64,000 nucleotides of DNA from BP-464 sp963825415 (GTDB lineage: Bacteria > Actinomycetota > Thermoleophilia > Solirubrobacterales > Solirubrobacteraceae), in contig CAWGTD010000003.1 in assembly GCA_963825415.1 (NCBI GenBank), forward strand, positions 620,001 through 684,000. Reading direction: 5' to 3'. A program made the translations under genes and the position numbers. Position 1 is the stretch's first letter; every line of letters begins with the position of its first letter. Below the pieces are notes generated by a model. It was given only the letters and a program-made list of their open reading frames with translations, had not been told where the DNA came from and searched no databases. Shown in pieces: positions 39,989 to 49,390 of this stretch.

Positions 39989-41449
39989 GCGGCCGCCCGC
40001 CCAAGCTCGTCCTGGCGGTCATCGACGGGCTCAAGCCGGAGATGCTCGAGCGCGCCGTGCAGACGGGGCGCGCACCCGCGCTGGAGGCGATCATCGAGCG
40101 CGGCCGGTACGTCGCCGAGGGGGCGGTTGCTGCATTCCCGTCCGTCACGCCGGTCTGCGCCGGCGCGATCGGAACCGGCCGGCTCCAGGACGCCCACCTG
40201 ATCGCCTCGATGAACTGGTACTCGCGCTCCGAGCGCCGCTACATCGAGTACGGGTCGAGCTTCAGCGCGGCCCGGCGCTTCGGCATCGCCAAGCAGCTCA
40301 CCGACACGGTCTTCAACCTCAACATGGAGCACCTGCCCGCCGACGTGCCGACCGTCTTCGAGCGCCTCGACGACGCGGGCGTGCGCACGGCGGGCACGAC
40401 GTATCTGATCTACCGCGGGCGCCACCGCCACGAGGTCTCGCGCGACCTCGCGTTGACGCGCATCGCGGGCGCGCTGTGGCGCCGGCACGTGATGGGCCCG
40501 ACCGAGCTCTTCTACGCCGACATCTTCGCCAGCCGCGACACCGGCTGTCGCTCGCAGCTGGGCATGCCGGGGATGCGCGACAGCCACGCGGGCTGCGTCG
40601 CGGCCCACCTCGTCGAGCACGACCTCTTCGACTTCCTGCTGCTGTCGCTGCCCGACAACGACACGCACTCGCATCGCTACGGCCCGCACGCGCAGGTGAC
40701 CTCGATCGCGGCGGCCGACCGCCAGCTCGAGCGGATGATGCACGCAGCCGGCGGACCAGGTCCGTTCCTCGACGAGCACGCCGTGATCGTCGTCGCCGAC
40801 CACTCGCACGCGAAGATCGAGCGGCGCATCGACCTCGGCGACGCGTTCGCCGACTGGCACGTGCTGCCGCCGAGCGGGCGCATGGCCGATGCGGAGATCG
40901 CGCTCTGCCCCGCGGCGCGCGCGGCGATGGTCTACGTGCTCGTCGAGGAGGCCCGCGACGTCACCGTCGCGCGGCTTGCGCACGCCGCGCTCGAGGTCGA
41001 GGGTGTCGACCTCGCGATGTGGCTGGCCGACGAGCAGGCTGTGATCGCGTCCGCCGCGGGCGGCGAGCTGCGCTTCGCTCCGGGCGACGGTGTGCGCGAC
41101 GCACGCGACGGCGGCTGGACGGTCGAGGGCGATCTCGGCGTGCTGGCGGCCGAGAGCCCGCGGCGGCGTCCTCACCTCGACCGAATATCCGAACGCACTC
41201 GCGCGCGTCTGGGGCGCGCTGACCTGCCCGACCTCCGGCGACGTGCTGCTGTCGGCGGGCGCGGGCTGGGAGTTCGCCGACTGGGGTGGGGTCGATCACG
41301 TCGGCGGCGGGAGCCACGGCTCGTTGCATCGCAGCGACTCGGTCGGCGCGCTGGCCTTCTGCGGGGTCGAGCCGGTCCACGACCACGACGAGTGGTCGAT
41401 CACCGACATCGCGCCGATGATCTGGGCCCACTTCGGGGTCGCGCCGTGA
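39985..41449 (+). CDS. Alkaline phosphatase/nucleotide pyrophosphatase superfamily protein, frameshifted in this sequence
   Basis: A type I phosphodiesterase-like protein of about 487 residues. The metal and nucleophile region is VLAVIDGLKPEML to AAFPSVTPVCAGAIGTG, with the nucleophile in the PSVTP segment. Further metal ligands are in LPDNDTHSHRYGP and VVADHSHAKIE, and the last block is GGVDHVGGGSHGSLHRSDS. One extra C at 41157-41159 breaks the frame before VLTSTEYPNA. Start TTG 39985 overlaps the DUF4126 stop. It could hydrolyse a phosphodiester or lipid-linked substrate. It is coupled by GTGA to the following GT-C-like gene, suggesting an envelope-glycan or lipid role. Confidence 0.78.
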
Positions 41450-43143
41450 GACCCGCCGTGGCGATCGCCGCGACGCTGCTCGCGTCGGGCGTCGTCGCGG
41501 CGCCTGCGGGCGCGGCCGCGGCGCCGGCCGCGACCGGAACCGTCCTGACGACGCCCGCCACGGGCACCACAGAGGTGTTGGCAGGCGGGCTGATCCGCCC
41601 CACCCAGCTCAACACGCCGCCGGTGGCCCACCGCCTGACGCCGAACCAGGCGCTGACGATCGCCATCCGCGTGCCGAAGATCCGGCGCGCTCGCGCGAAG
41701 TACCCGGGCTCGCACGGCGAGCCCTTCCAGAAGGGCATCACGCGCTGGCAGGTCTCGTTCTTCGCCGCCGGCAAGGAGCGCAAGGAGATCGGGCAGGTGA
41801 TCATCGACGACGCGACCGCCAAGGTCGTCGAGGCGTGGACCGGCTATCAGGTGCCGTGGACCATGGCGCGCGGCTACTCGGGCGCGTTCGGGCGCAAGGT
41901 CAACTCGCCGTGGGTCTGGATCCCCCTCTCGGTGCTGTTCGTGCTCCCGTTCGTCGACCCGCGCCGCCCGTTCAGATGGCTGCACCTCGACCTGCTGGTC
42001 CTCAGCGCGTTCTCGGTCTCGTTGGCGCTGTTCAACAACGCCAACGTCGACGCGTCGGTGCCCGTCGTCTACCCGCTGCTCGCCTACCTGCTGGCACGGA
42101 TGCTCGCCGTGGCGCTGCGCCGCGGGCCCGTCGACCCGGTCCGGCTACTCGTCCCGGTGTCGTGGATCGCGGTGGCCGCCGTGTTCCTCGTGGGCTTCCG
42201 GATCGGCCTGAACGTGGCCAGCTCGAACGTGATCGACGTGGGCTATGCGGGCGTGATCGGCGCGGACCGCCTCAGCCACGGCGAGAGCCTCTACGGCCAC
42301 TTCCCGATGGACAACGACCACGGCGACACCTACGGCCCGGTCGTCTACGAGGCCTACGTCCCGTTCGAGCAGGCGCTGCCGTGGCACGGGCGCTGGGACG
42401 ACCTGCCCGCCGCGCACGCCGCGGCGGTGTTCTTCGATCTGCTGTGCGCGGCGCTGCTGTTCCTGCTGGGCCGCCGGGTGCGCGGGCCGACGCTGGGGAT
42501 CGTGCTGGCCTACGCGTGGGTGAGCTACCCGTTCACGCTCTTCGCTTCGAACTCGAACACCAACGACGCCCTGGTCGCGGCGCTGGTGCTGGCCGCGGTG
42601 CTGGCGGCCTCGCGCCCCGTCCTGCGCGGGGCCGCGGCGGTGCTCGCCGGCCTGACGAAGTTCGCGCCGCTGGCGCTCGCGCCGGTGCTGGCCACCCACG
42701 ACCTCGAGCGCGGCCGCCGCTTCCCGCAGCTGGCGCGGTTCGCGCTCGGCTTCATCGTCGTCGGGGCGCTGGCGATGCTCCCGGTGTTCCTGCACGAGTC
42801 GCTGTCGGACCTCTACGAGCGGACCGTGGACTTCCAGGCCTCGCGCGGGTCGCCGTTCTCGGTCTGGGGGCTCTACGACTGGACGAGCGGCCAGCACGTG
42901 GTGCAGGCGCTGGCGGTGGTGCTCGCGGTGGTCCTCGCGCTCGTGCCGCGACGGCGCGACATCGCGGGCCTGGCGGCGGCGTGCGCCGCCGTGCTGATCG
43001 CGCTGCAGCTCGGCGTGACGCATTGGTTCTACCTGTACCTGCCGTGGTTCGTCGGCCTTGTGATGCTCGCGCTCCTGGGGCGCGCGCCGCTGGCACCACA
43101 CCCCGGCCGGGCACACGCCACCGGAGGTGGTGGGTCGGGGTGA
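41446..43143 (+). CDS. Polytopic GT-C-like membrane protein with N-terminal PepSY-like domain
   Basis: A 565-residue protein, start GTG 41446 overlapping the previous stop. A signal peptide (AIAATLLASGVVAAPAG) is followed by about 110 extracytoplasmic residues. They include a PepSY-like stretch (WQVSFFAAGKERKEIGQVIIDDATAKVVEAWTG, cited as a landmark in two parts: WQVSFFAAGKERKEI and VIIDDATAKVVEAW). Then come eleven or so helices with a GT87-like loop (DNDHGDTYGPVVYEAYVPFE) and ASNSNTNDALVAAL. Likely a polyprenyl-phosphate-dependent glycosyltransferase. No acceptor can be named. It overlaps the next GT-C-like gene (GTGA). Confidence 0.7.
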   Translation: MRPAVAIAATLLASGVVAAPAGAAAAPAATGTVLTTPATGTTEVLAGGLIRPTQLNTPPVAHRLTPNQALTIAIRVPKIRRARAKYPGSHGEPFQKGITRWQVSFFAAGKERKEIGQVIIDDATAKVVEAWTGYQVPWTMARGYSGAFGRKVNSPWVWIPLSVLFVLPFVDPRRPFRWLHLDLLVLSAFSVSLALFNNANVDASVPVVYPLLAYLLARMLAVALRRGPVDPVRLLVPVSWIAVAAVFLVGFRIGLNVASSNVIDVGYAGVIGADRLSHGESLYGHFPMDNDHGDTYGPVVYEAYVPFEQALPWHGRWDDLPAAHAAAVFFDLLCAALLFLLGRRVRGPTLGIVLAYAWVSYPFTLFASNSNTNDALVAALVLAAVLAASRPVLRGAAAVLAGLTKFAPLALAPVLATHDLERGRRFPQLARFALGFIVVGALAMLPVFLHESLSDLYERTVDFQASRGSPFSVWGLYDWTSGQHVVQALAVVLAVVLALVPRRRDIAGLAAACAAVLIALQLGVTHWFYLYLPWFVGLVMLALLGRAPLAPHPGRAHATGGGGSG

Positions 43144-44330
43144 TCAGAGCCCGCGACCTCGCGGCTCCGTCGGCGCTGCTGGCCGCGACCTGGGCGGCCG
43201 CGTGGTCCACCGACACGCGGATCACCGACATCGAGATCTACCGCCACTACGCCGACCTGCTGGCGGGCGGCGTGCGGCCCTATGGCGCCGGCTTCGCGCT
43301 CGAGTACCCGCCCTTCGCGCTGGTGCCGATGTGGTTGGCACGGGTCCTGGGCGGCGAGGGCGCCGGATTCGAGACCGCGTTCGGGCTGCTGATGGGCGCG
43401 GCCGCGCTGGCAACGCTGGTGCTCGTCGCGCTGCTGGGCGGGCGGCGCGCGGCCTGGGCGTTCGCGCTCGCGCCGCTGGCGGCAGGCGCTGTCCTGCGCA
43501 CCCATTTCGACCTGCTGCCCGCGGCGCTGCTGGCCGGCGCGCTGCTGGCGTTGGGGCGCGGGCGCTGGACGTCGGCTTTCGCGTTGCTGGGCGCGGGGGC
43601 GATGGTCAAGGGCTTCCCGGCGGTGGTCGTCCCGGTCGCGGCCGCCTGGCTGTGGGCGCGCGGCGAACGCCGCGCCGCGGTGATCGGCGTGGCGGTGTTC
43701 GCGGCGATCGTCGTCGCGGTCTCCGCGCCGTTCCTCGGCGACGGCTACTACGACGCCTACCGCTTCCACGTCGACCGGCCGGTGCAGGTCGAGTCGACGC
43801 CTGCCGTGGTGCTCTACGCGCTCGGCGGCTCGCACGTGACCGGTTCGACGGTCGTGGCCGATCGCTTCGGGTCCAACGGCCTGGTCGGCGGCGCCGCGGG
43901 CACGGTCGAGCCGCTGTTCGCCGTGCTCGCGCTGGTGGCGCTGGCGCTGCTGACCTGGCTGGCGACGCTGCGCGGCGACCGCGAGCACCTCCTGCTCTGC
44001 TGCGCCGCCGCGGTGGTCGCCTACGTGGCGCTCGGCAAGGTCTTCTCGCCCCAGTACGTCGCGTGGCTGGCGCCACTGGGCGCGCTGGCGTGGGCCTGGC
44101 GCCGCCACGCGGCGGCCGTGCTGATCGCCGTGGCGATCGCGCTCACCCACGTCGAGTTCCCGGTCCACTACGCGGCGCTGGTGGAGTCCGACGACGGGGT
44201 GCGGCTGCTGGTGGCCGCGCGCGACGCGGCGCTGCTCGCGGCGCTGGCCGCGCTCAGCCTGCCGGCAGCAGCAGCTGCTCGATCGCGTCGGCCCGCCGCG
44301 GCGCCGAGCAGCGCACGAGCACGCCCATGA
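43140..44330 (+). CDS. GT87/DUF2029-like polytopic glycosyltransferase family protein
   Basis: A 396-residue membrane protein with about nine or ten helices. The first loop contains TDIEIYRHYADLLAGGVRPY and ALEYPPFALVP, typical of GT-C mannosyltransferase-like proteins of Actinobacteria, with the acidic catalytic candidate in TDIE. AMVKGFPAVVVPVAAAW and GKVFSPQYVAWLAPL are further family landmarks. Start GTG 43140 overlaps the upstream gene. The last 77 bases overlap the 3' end of the convergent YmdB-like gene; the C-terminal Ala/Arg-rich tail they encode is probably not conserved. Confidence 0.78.
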   Translation: MIRARDLAAPSALLAATWAAAWSTDTRITDIEIYRHYADLLAGGVRPYGAGFALEYPPFALVPMWLARVLGGEGAGFETAFGLLMGAAALATLVLVALLGGRRAAWAFALAPLAAGAVLRTHFDLLPAALLAGALLALGRGRWTSAFALLGAGAMVKGFPAVVVPVAAAWLWARGERRAAVIGVAVFAAIVVAVSAPFLGDGYYDAYRFHVDRPVQVESTPAVVLYALGGSHVTGSTVVADRFGSNGLVGGAAGTVEPLFAVLALVALALLTWLATLRGDREHLLLCCAAAVVAYVALGKVFSPQYVAWLAPLGALAWAWRRHAAAVLIAVAIALTHVEFPVHYAALVESDDGVRLLVAARDAALLAALAALSLPAAAAARSRRPAAAPSSARARP

Positions 44331-45045
44331 GCCAGGGGTCGCCCTCGGCTGTCTCGTAGCGGATGTTCATGTGGGTGCGCAGCGACCCGATCGCCTGCTC
44401 CTTGACCACCCCGATCACGCCGTCGCGCGGCCCGGTCATGCCCACGTCGGAGATGTACGCGGTGCCGCCGGGCAGGACGCGAGCGTCCGCGGTGGGCACG
44501 TGGGTGTGGGTGCCGACCACCGCGGTCACGCGGCCGTCCAGGTACCAGCCCATCGCGACCTTCTCGCTGGTCGCCTCGGCGTGGAAGTCCACGAGGACGT
44601 GGTCGGCCTGCTCGCCGATCTGCTCGAGCACGGCGTCGATCTCCGAGAACGCCACCCGCCCGGCGCGCATGAAGACGTTGCCCTGGAGGTTGACCACCGC
44701 CAGGCGCACGCCGCCCCGCTCGACGATGCACCATCCGTGGCCGGGTTGTACGGCCAGGAAGTTCGCGGGCCGGACGATCCGCTCGACGCGGTCGAGGTAC
44801 TCGAAGATCTCCTTGCGCTGGTAGGCGTGGTTGCCCAGCGTGATCACGTCGACCCCGGCGGCGAACAGCTCGTCTGCGATCTTCGGCGTGATCCCCAGAC
44901 CGCCGGCGGAGTTCTCGCCGTTGACGACCACGAAGTCGGGGGCGAGGCGCTCGCGCAGCTCGGGCAACAGGCCCAACAGCGCGCGCCGGCCGACGCCGCC
45001 CACGAGGTCGCCGACGAACAGCAGGGTCGCGGCGGCGTCGGGCAC
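44254..45045 (-). CDS. ymdB: TIGR00282/YmdB-family metallophosphoesterase
   Basis: A 263-residue dinuclear-metal phosphoesterase. Metal-binding motifs are LLFVGDLVGGVGR, VNGENSAGGLGIT, TLGNHAYQRKEIF, VDFHAEATSEK and VVGTHTHVPTAD. The Bacillus homologue hydrolyses 2',3'-cyclic nucleotides and affects biofilm and sporulation decisions. Usually located near rny/recA; here it is isolated and convergent with the GT-C gene. ATG 45045 is 17 bases from the divergent AI-2E transporter start. Confidence 0.92.
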   Translation of the reverse strand: MPDAAATLLFVGDLVGGVGRRALLGLLPELRERLAPDFVVVNGENSAGGLGITPKIADELFAAGVDVITLGNHAYQRKEIFEYLDRVERIVRPANFLAVQPGHGWCIVERGGVRLAVVNLQGNVFMRAGRVAFSEIDAVLEQIGEQADHVLVDFHAEATSEKVAMGWYLDGRVTAVVGTHTHVPTADARVLPGGTAYISDVGMTGPRDGVIGVVKEQAIGSLRTHMNIRYETAEGDPWLMGVLVRCSAPRRADAIEQLLLPAG

Positions 45046-45049
45046 GCCG

Positions 45050-45055
45050 CATACT
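45050..45055 (+). promoter_or_regulatory. -10 element of leaderless promoter for the AI-2E transporter gene
   Basis: CATACT ends eight bases before ATG 45063. It overlaps the region immediately upstream of the divergent ymdB start. Confidence 0.4.
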
Positions 45056-45062
45056 CTCGCTG

Positions 45063-46362
45063 ATGGTGGCCGGCGACGAGCCCTCCCAGCCCTCCGACGC
45101 CATGATCGACGAGCCCGGGCAGGCGGGCGCCGCCGCGCCCACGGTCGTCGTGCCCCGCTGGGTCCAGCTCGTGATGCTGCCGCTGGGCATCCTGGCGCTG
45201 TGGGCGCTGGCCCGGGCCGCTGGGACGGTGCTGCTGCTGTTCATCGTGGCCGCGGTGATCGCGCTGATCCTCAACCCGCTCGTCACGCTCCTCCAGCGGC
45301 GCGTACGTCTGCCGCGCGGCATCGCGGTCGCCACCGTGTACCTCGGGCTGCTGGCCGCCGTGGCCGCGCTGGGGTTCCTGCTCGCCAACCCGATCGCCGA
45401 CCAGGCCGGCAAGTTCGGCCGCGACGTGCCCTCGATCATCGACGACGCCAACGACCGGCTCGCCGACGTACAGGCGTACTTCGATCGCAAGGGCATCGAC
45501 GTCGAGATCAAGAAGCAGGGCGAGACCGCGCTGCAGACCCTCCAGGAGAAGGTCGTCGGCGGCACGAGCGACATCGTCTCCTTCGGCGGCGATCTGCTCA
45601 CGCGCGCGGTCCAGGCGGGCCTGGGGCTGATCCTCATCGTCGTGCTGTCGGTCTACATGCTCCTCTACGGCGAGCGGATCGGCGCGACGGTCCGCAAGGT
45701 GATGCCACCGGGCGACGGCACGCCCGACGACGACTATCCGACGCGCGTGCAGAAGGCGGTCAGCGGCTACGTCCGCGGGCAGCTGCTGTTCAGCACGGCG
45801 ATGGGGACCGGCGCGGGGCTGTGCCTCTGGCTCTACGGCGTGCTTGGCATCTTCCCGGACGGGCGGACCTATGCCCTGGCGTTCGGGATCTTCTTCGGGT
45901 TCATGGAGCTGGTGCCGTTCGTCGGGCCGATCCTGGGAGCGATGCCGCCGGTGCTGGTCGCCCTCTTCCAGGACCCGCTGACCGCTTTGTGGGTCGCGCT
46001 GCTGTTCGTCGCCATCCAGCAGATCGAGGGCCATGTCGTCGCGCCGCAGATCTTCGGCCACACCCTGCGGATCAACCCGCTGCTGGTGATCTTCTCGCTG
46101 CTTGGTGGGCGGCGAGACCTACGGCATCATCGGCGCGCTGGTCGCGCTGCCGATCGCGGCGATCGTCCGCGAGACCGTCGTCTACCTGCGCCGCCACCTC
46201 GTCCTGGAGAGCTGGGGAACGGTGAGCCCGGTCGCCGCGATCGCGGGCGAGGCGGGCGCGCCGCCCGGGGTTCGCTGCGACGAGTGCGGGGCGCCGGGAC
46301 AGCCCGACGATGCGTTCTGCCGCACGTGCGGAGCGCCGCAGCGGCCTACGATCCGGGCGTGA
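45063..46362 (+). CDS. AI-2E family transporter with C-terminal zinc ribbon, frameshifted in this sequence
   Basis: A member of the AI-2E (PerM/TqsA) membrane family, about 432 residues corrected. Helices include LVMLPLGILALWALA, FIVAAVIALILNPLV and FGIFFGFMELVPFVGPILGAMP; the family signature is GHVVAPQIFGHTLRINPLLVIFSLL (landmark GHVVAPQIFGHTLRINPL). Removing one T at 46100-46101 joins it to VGGETYGIIGALVALPIAAIV. After the last helix a double CxxC ribbon, CDECGAPGQPDDAFCRTCG, is fused, which is unusual for the family. The 3' end overlaps the ABC ATPase start (GTGA). Substrate unknown. Confidence 0.85.
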
Positions 46363-47048
46363 GGGCCTCCCTCGGCGCCGAGCGCGTCACCAAGACCTTC
46401 GGCGACCGCGTCGCGTTGCGCGAGGTCTCCTTCGAGGCGCAGCGGGGCGAGCGCCTCGCGGTCATCGGGCCCAACGGCGCGGGCAAGACGACGTTGCTGT
46501 CGATCCTCGCGGGCATCCAGGCGCCGACCTCCGGGCAGGTCACGCTGCCGCCCGAGCAGGTGGGCTGGGTGCCCCAGCACCCGGCCGTGTACACCAAGCT
46601 CTCGGTCGCCGAGAACCTGCGCCTGTACGCCCGGCTGGAGCGCTGCGCCGACCCCGACGCGACCGTCGAGCGCATGCTCGGCCTCATCGGCCTGGCCGAC
46701 CGCGCAGGCGACGAGCTCGGCCGGCTGTCGGGCGGCAACCGCCAGCGCGTGAACATCGCCGTCGGCCTGCTCGCCGACCCGTCGGTGCTGTTGCTCGACG
46801 AGCCGTCGACCGCGCTGGATCCGCGCCAGCGCGAGCGGTTGTGGGAGTTCATCGACGGTCTGGCGGCCGCGGGCACGACCGTGCTCTACTCGACCCACAA
46901 CGTCGGCGAGGCCGAGCGCTACGCCGACCGCGTACTCGTCCTGGCCGACGGCGAGCTGCTCTACACCGGCGCGCCGGCCGACCTGGTCGGCAACCAACGC
47001 GATTTCGAGGCCGCCTTCGTCGGCTTCCTCCACGAGCGCGGGCACTGA
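46359..47048 (+). CDS. ABC transporter ATP-binding protein
   Basis: A 229-residue ATPase of the ABC-2 exporter type: Walker A IGPNGAGKTTLLS, Q-loop VPQHPAVYTKLSV, signature RLSGGNRQRVNIAVGLL, Walker B SVLLLDEPSTALDP and switch His in YSTHNVGEAE. Start GTG 46359 overlaps the transporter upstream; the stop shares a base with the permease ATG. It drives the neighbouring permease; the cargo is unknown. Confidence 0.93.
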   Translation: MRASLGAERVTKTFGDRVALREVSFEAQRGERLAVIGPNGAGKTTLLSILAGIQAPTSGQVTLPPEQVGWVPQHPAVYTKLSVAENLRLYARLERCADPDATVERMLGLIGLADRAGDELGRLSGGNRQRVNIAVGLLADPSVLLLDEPSTALDPRQRERLWEFIDGLAAAGTTVLYSTHNVGEAERYADRVLVLADGELLYTGAPADLVGNQRDFEAAFVGFLHERGH

Positions 47049-48394
47049 TGCGCTGGCTGGCGCTGAAAGACCTCCAGATCCTGCGCCGCTCGCCGCTGCT
47101 GGTCGGGCTGCTGCTGATCTACCCGGTGGGGCTCTCGCTGCTGGTCGGCCGCGCGGTCAACAGCGGTCCGGGCAAGCCGAGGGTCGCGGTGGTCAACCAG
47201 ATCCCGGCGGACGCCAACCAGTTCTCGCTGGGCAACGAGCGGATCGACGCGAACCAGTACGCCAACGAGCTGTTCAAGTCGATCCAGCCGATCCGCGTCA
47301 AGACGGTCAAGGAGGCGCTGGACAAGGTCCACTCCGGCGACGCGCTGGGCGCGCTGATCGTGCCCGCCAACATCACCGACCGCCTGCAGGCCGCGATCAA
47401 CCTTGCGGCGAGCGAGCCGCCGACGGTCGACTTCTATTACAACGGCGACGATCCGCTGAAGAGCCGCTACGTGCAGTCGGCGCTGAAGTCGCGGGTCGCC
47501 GACGCCAACCGCGCGCTCAGCACCAAGATCACCGGCGTCGCCGCGAAGTACATCGGGATCATCCTGCGCGGCGGGAAGTTCAGCCTGCTGGGCACGTCGT
47601 TCGACGTCCTCGGGTTGACGAACGCCCGCACGATCGTCGAGGCGGTGATCGGCGGCCTGCCGAAGGACGACCCCGAGCGCGCCGCGCTCGAGCGGGTCTC
47701 GCGCTTCGCCCAGCTGGCGATCGACAATCTCGACCTCTCCAGCCAGCTGCTGGGCACGATCGGCACGCCGATCCGGGTACGCCAGCACGTCCTCGGCGGC
47801 GGCGGCACGATCGACTCGTTCTACTTCGCCACCGCGGTCTCGATCGCGCTGATGTTCGTCTGCGTCCTGCTCGGCGCGGGCCTGCTGGCGCTCGAGCGCG
47901 AGGAGAACACGTTCGGCCGGCTCGTCCGCGGGCTGGTCTCGCGCTGGACGATCGTCGCCGAGAAGGCCTTGCTGGCCGGCGGCCTCGGCGCCGCGGCGGG
48001 GGCGGTGATGCTCGGCGTGCTCGCGCTGGGCTACGGCATCGACGCGGGGCGCGTGCCGGCGGGCCTGGCGGTGATCGCGGTCGGGGGCGCCGCGTTCGGC
48101 GCGCTCGGGGTCGCGCTGGGGGCGGTCGCCAGGGAGGTCCGGGCCGCTTCGCTGCTCGGCGTGCTCGTGCTGCTGCCGGTCGCCGCGCTGGGCCTGGTCC
48201 CCTCGGGCGCAGTGACGGGCGGGACCTACGACGCGATCCGCGCGGTCTCGGCGATCTTCCCGTTCCGCCCGACGCTGCGGGGCATCGAGGCGGGCCTGGC
48301 GGGCAACGGCCTGGCCGTCCATCTGCTCCACCTCGCGGGCCTGACGCTCGCCTACGGGTTGCTGGGTCGCATTGCGCTGCGCCGCCTGGGCTAG
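47048..48394 (+). CDS. ABC-2 type transporter permease
   Basis: A 448-residue permease of the DrrB/YhgE-like ABC-2 class. One N-terminal helix (SPLLVGLLLIYPVGLSLLVG), a large extracytoplasmic domain of about 220 residues, then five or six C-terminal helices (ALMFVCVLLGAGLLAL and onward) with the EREENTFGRL loop. Partner of the ATPase, whose stop overlaps its ATG by one base. Such pairs export lipids, drugs or polymers; substrate is not deducible. Confidence 0.9.
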   Translation: MRWLALKDLQILRRSPLLVGLLLIYPVGLSLLVGRAVNSGPGKPRVAVVNQIPADANQFSLGNERIDANQYANELFKSIQPIRVKTVKEALDKVHSGDALGALIVPANITDRLQAAINLAASEPPTVDFYYNGDDPLKSRYVQSALKSRVADANRALSTKITGVAAKYIGIILRGGKFSLLGTSFDVLGLTNARTIVEAVIGGLPKDDPERAALERVSRFAQLAIDNLDLSSQLLGTIGTPIRVRQHVLGGGGTIDSFYFATAVSIALMFVCVLLGAGLLALEREENTFGRLVRGLVSRWTIVAEKALLAGGLGAAAGAVMLGVLALGYGIDAGRVPAGLAVIAVGGAAFGALGVALGAVAREVRAASLLGVLVLLPVAALGLVPSGAVTGGTYDAIRAVSAIFPFRPTLRGIEAGLAGNGLAVHLLHLAGLTLAYGLLGRIALRRLG

Positions 48395-48403
48395 CCGCGC
48401 GGA

Positions 48404-48409
48404 TACCCT
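48404..48409 (+). promoter_or_regulatory. -10 element of leaderless promoter for hemB
   Basis: TACCCT ends seven bases before ATG 48416, as expected for a transcript starting at the A of the start codon. Confidence 0.4.
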
Positions 48410-48415
48410 CTGTCC

Positions 48416-49390
48416 ATGGCCTTTCCCGCCACGCGCATGCGGCGGCTGCGCCGCACCGCGGTGCTGCGCGACCTCGTGCGCGAGACGCGCCTCGAGCCGG
48501 GCGACCTCGTCCAGCCGCTGTTCGTCGAGGCCGGGCTGGACGGCCGGCGCTCGATCGAGGCGATGCCCGGGGTCGAGCGCCTCTCGATCTCCGAAGCGGT
48601 CCGCGAGGCCGGCGAGGCGGTTGCGCTCGGCCTGCCCGCCGTGCTGCTGTTCGGCATTCCCGCCGACAAGGACGGCGAGGGTTCAGGCGCGTGGGACGAC
48701 GAGGGCGTCGTCCAGCTCGCCACCCGCGCGATCAAGGACGCCCATCCCGAGCTGCTGGTCATCACCGACGTCTGTCTGTGCGAGTACACCGACCACGGCC
48801 ACTGCGGCCTGCTGCGCGCCGACGGCAGCGTCGACAACGACGGCTCGGTCGAGCTGCTCGCACGCACCGCCGTGGCGCAGGCGCGCGCCGGCTCCGACCT
48901 CGTCGCCCCCTCGGACATGATGGACGGCCGCGTGCGCGCGATCCGCACGGCGCTGGACGAGGAGGGCCTCGACCAGACGCCGATCCTCGCCTACAGCGCG
49001 AAGTTCGCCTCGGCGTTCTACGGCCCGTTCCGCGAGGCCGCCGACTCCACGCCCGCCTTCGGCGACCGGCGCGCCTACCAGATGGACCCGGGCAACGGCG
49101 ACGAGGCCGTGCGCGAGGCGCTGCTCGACGTCGAGGAGGGCGCCGACATGGTGATGGTCAAGCCGGCGCTGCCCTACCTCGACGTCGTCCGGCGCGTCAA
49201 GGAGGCCACCGGCCTGCCCGTCGCCGCCTACAACGTCAGCGGCGAGTACGCGATGCTCAAGGCCGCCTCGGCCGCCGGTTGGCTCGACGAGCGCGCCGCG
49301 GTGCTCGAGGCGCTGACCTCGATCCGCCGCGCAGGCGCCGATGTCGTCATCACCTACCACGCAAAGGACGCGGCGCGATGGCTGGCGTGA
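48416..49390 (+). CDS. hemB: Delta-aminolevulinic acid dehydratase (porphobilinogen synthase)
   Basis: A 324-residue enzyme condensing two 5-aminolevulinates to porphobilinogen. The active-site zinc cysteines are in VCLCEYTDHGHC (C120, C122, C130), and the Schiff-base lysines are K196 in AYSAKFASAFYGPFR and K249 in VMVKPALPYLD. First gene of a heme segment followed by the AhbA/B-like gene and hemL. hemA, hemC and hemD are not adjacent. Confidence 0.97.
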   Translation: MAFPATRMRRLRRTAVLRDLVRETRLEPGDLVQPLFVEAGLDGRRSIEAMPGVERLSISEAVREAGEAVALGLPAVLLFGIPADKDGEGSGAWDDEGVVQLATRAIKDAHPELLVITDVCLCEYTDHGHCGLLRADGSVDNDGSVELLARTAVAQARAGSDLVAPSDMMDGRVRAIRTALDEEGLDQTPILAYSAKFASAFYGPFREAADSTPAFGDRRAYQMDPGNGDEAVREALLDVEEGADMVMVKPALPYLDVVRRVKEATGLPVAAYNVSGEYAMLKAASAAGWLDERAAVLEALTSIRRAGADVVITYHAKDAARWLA

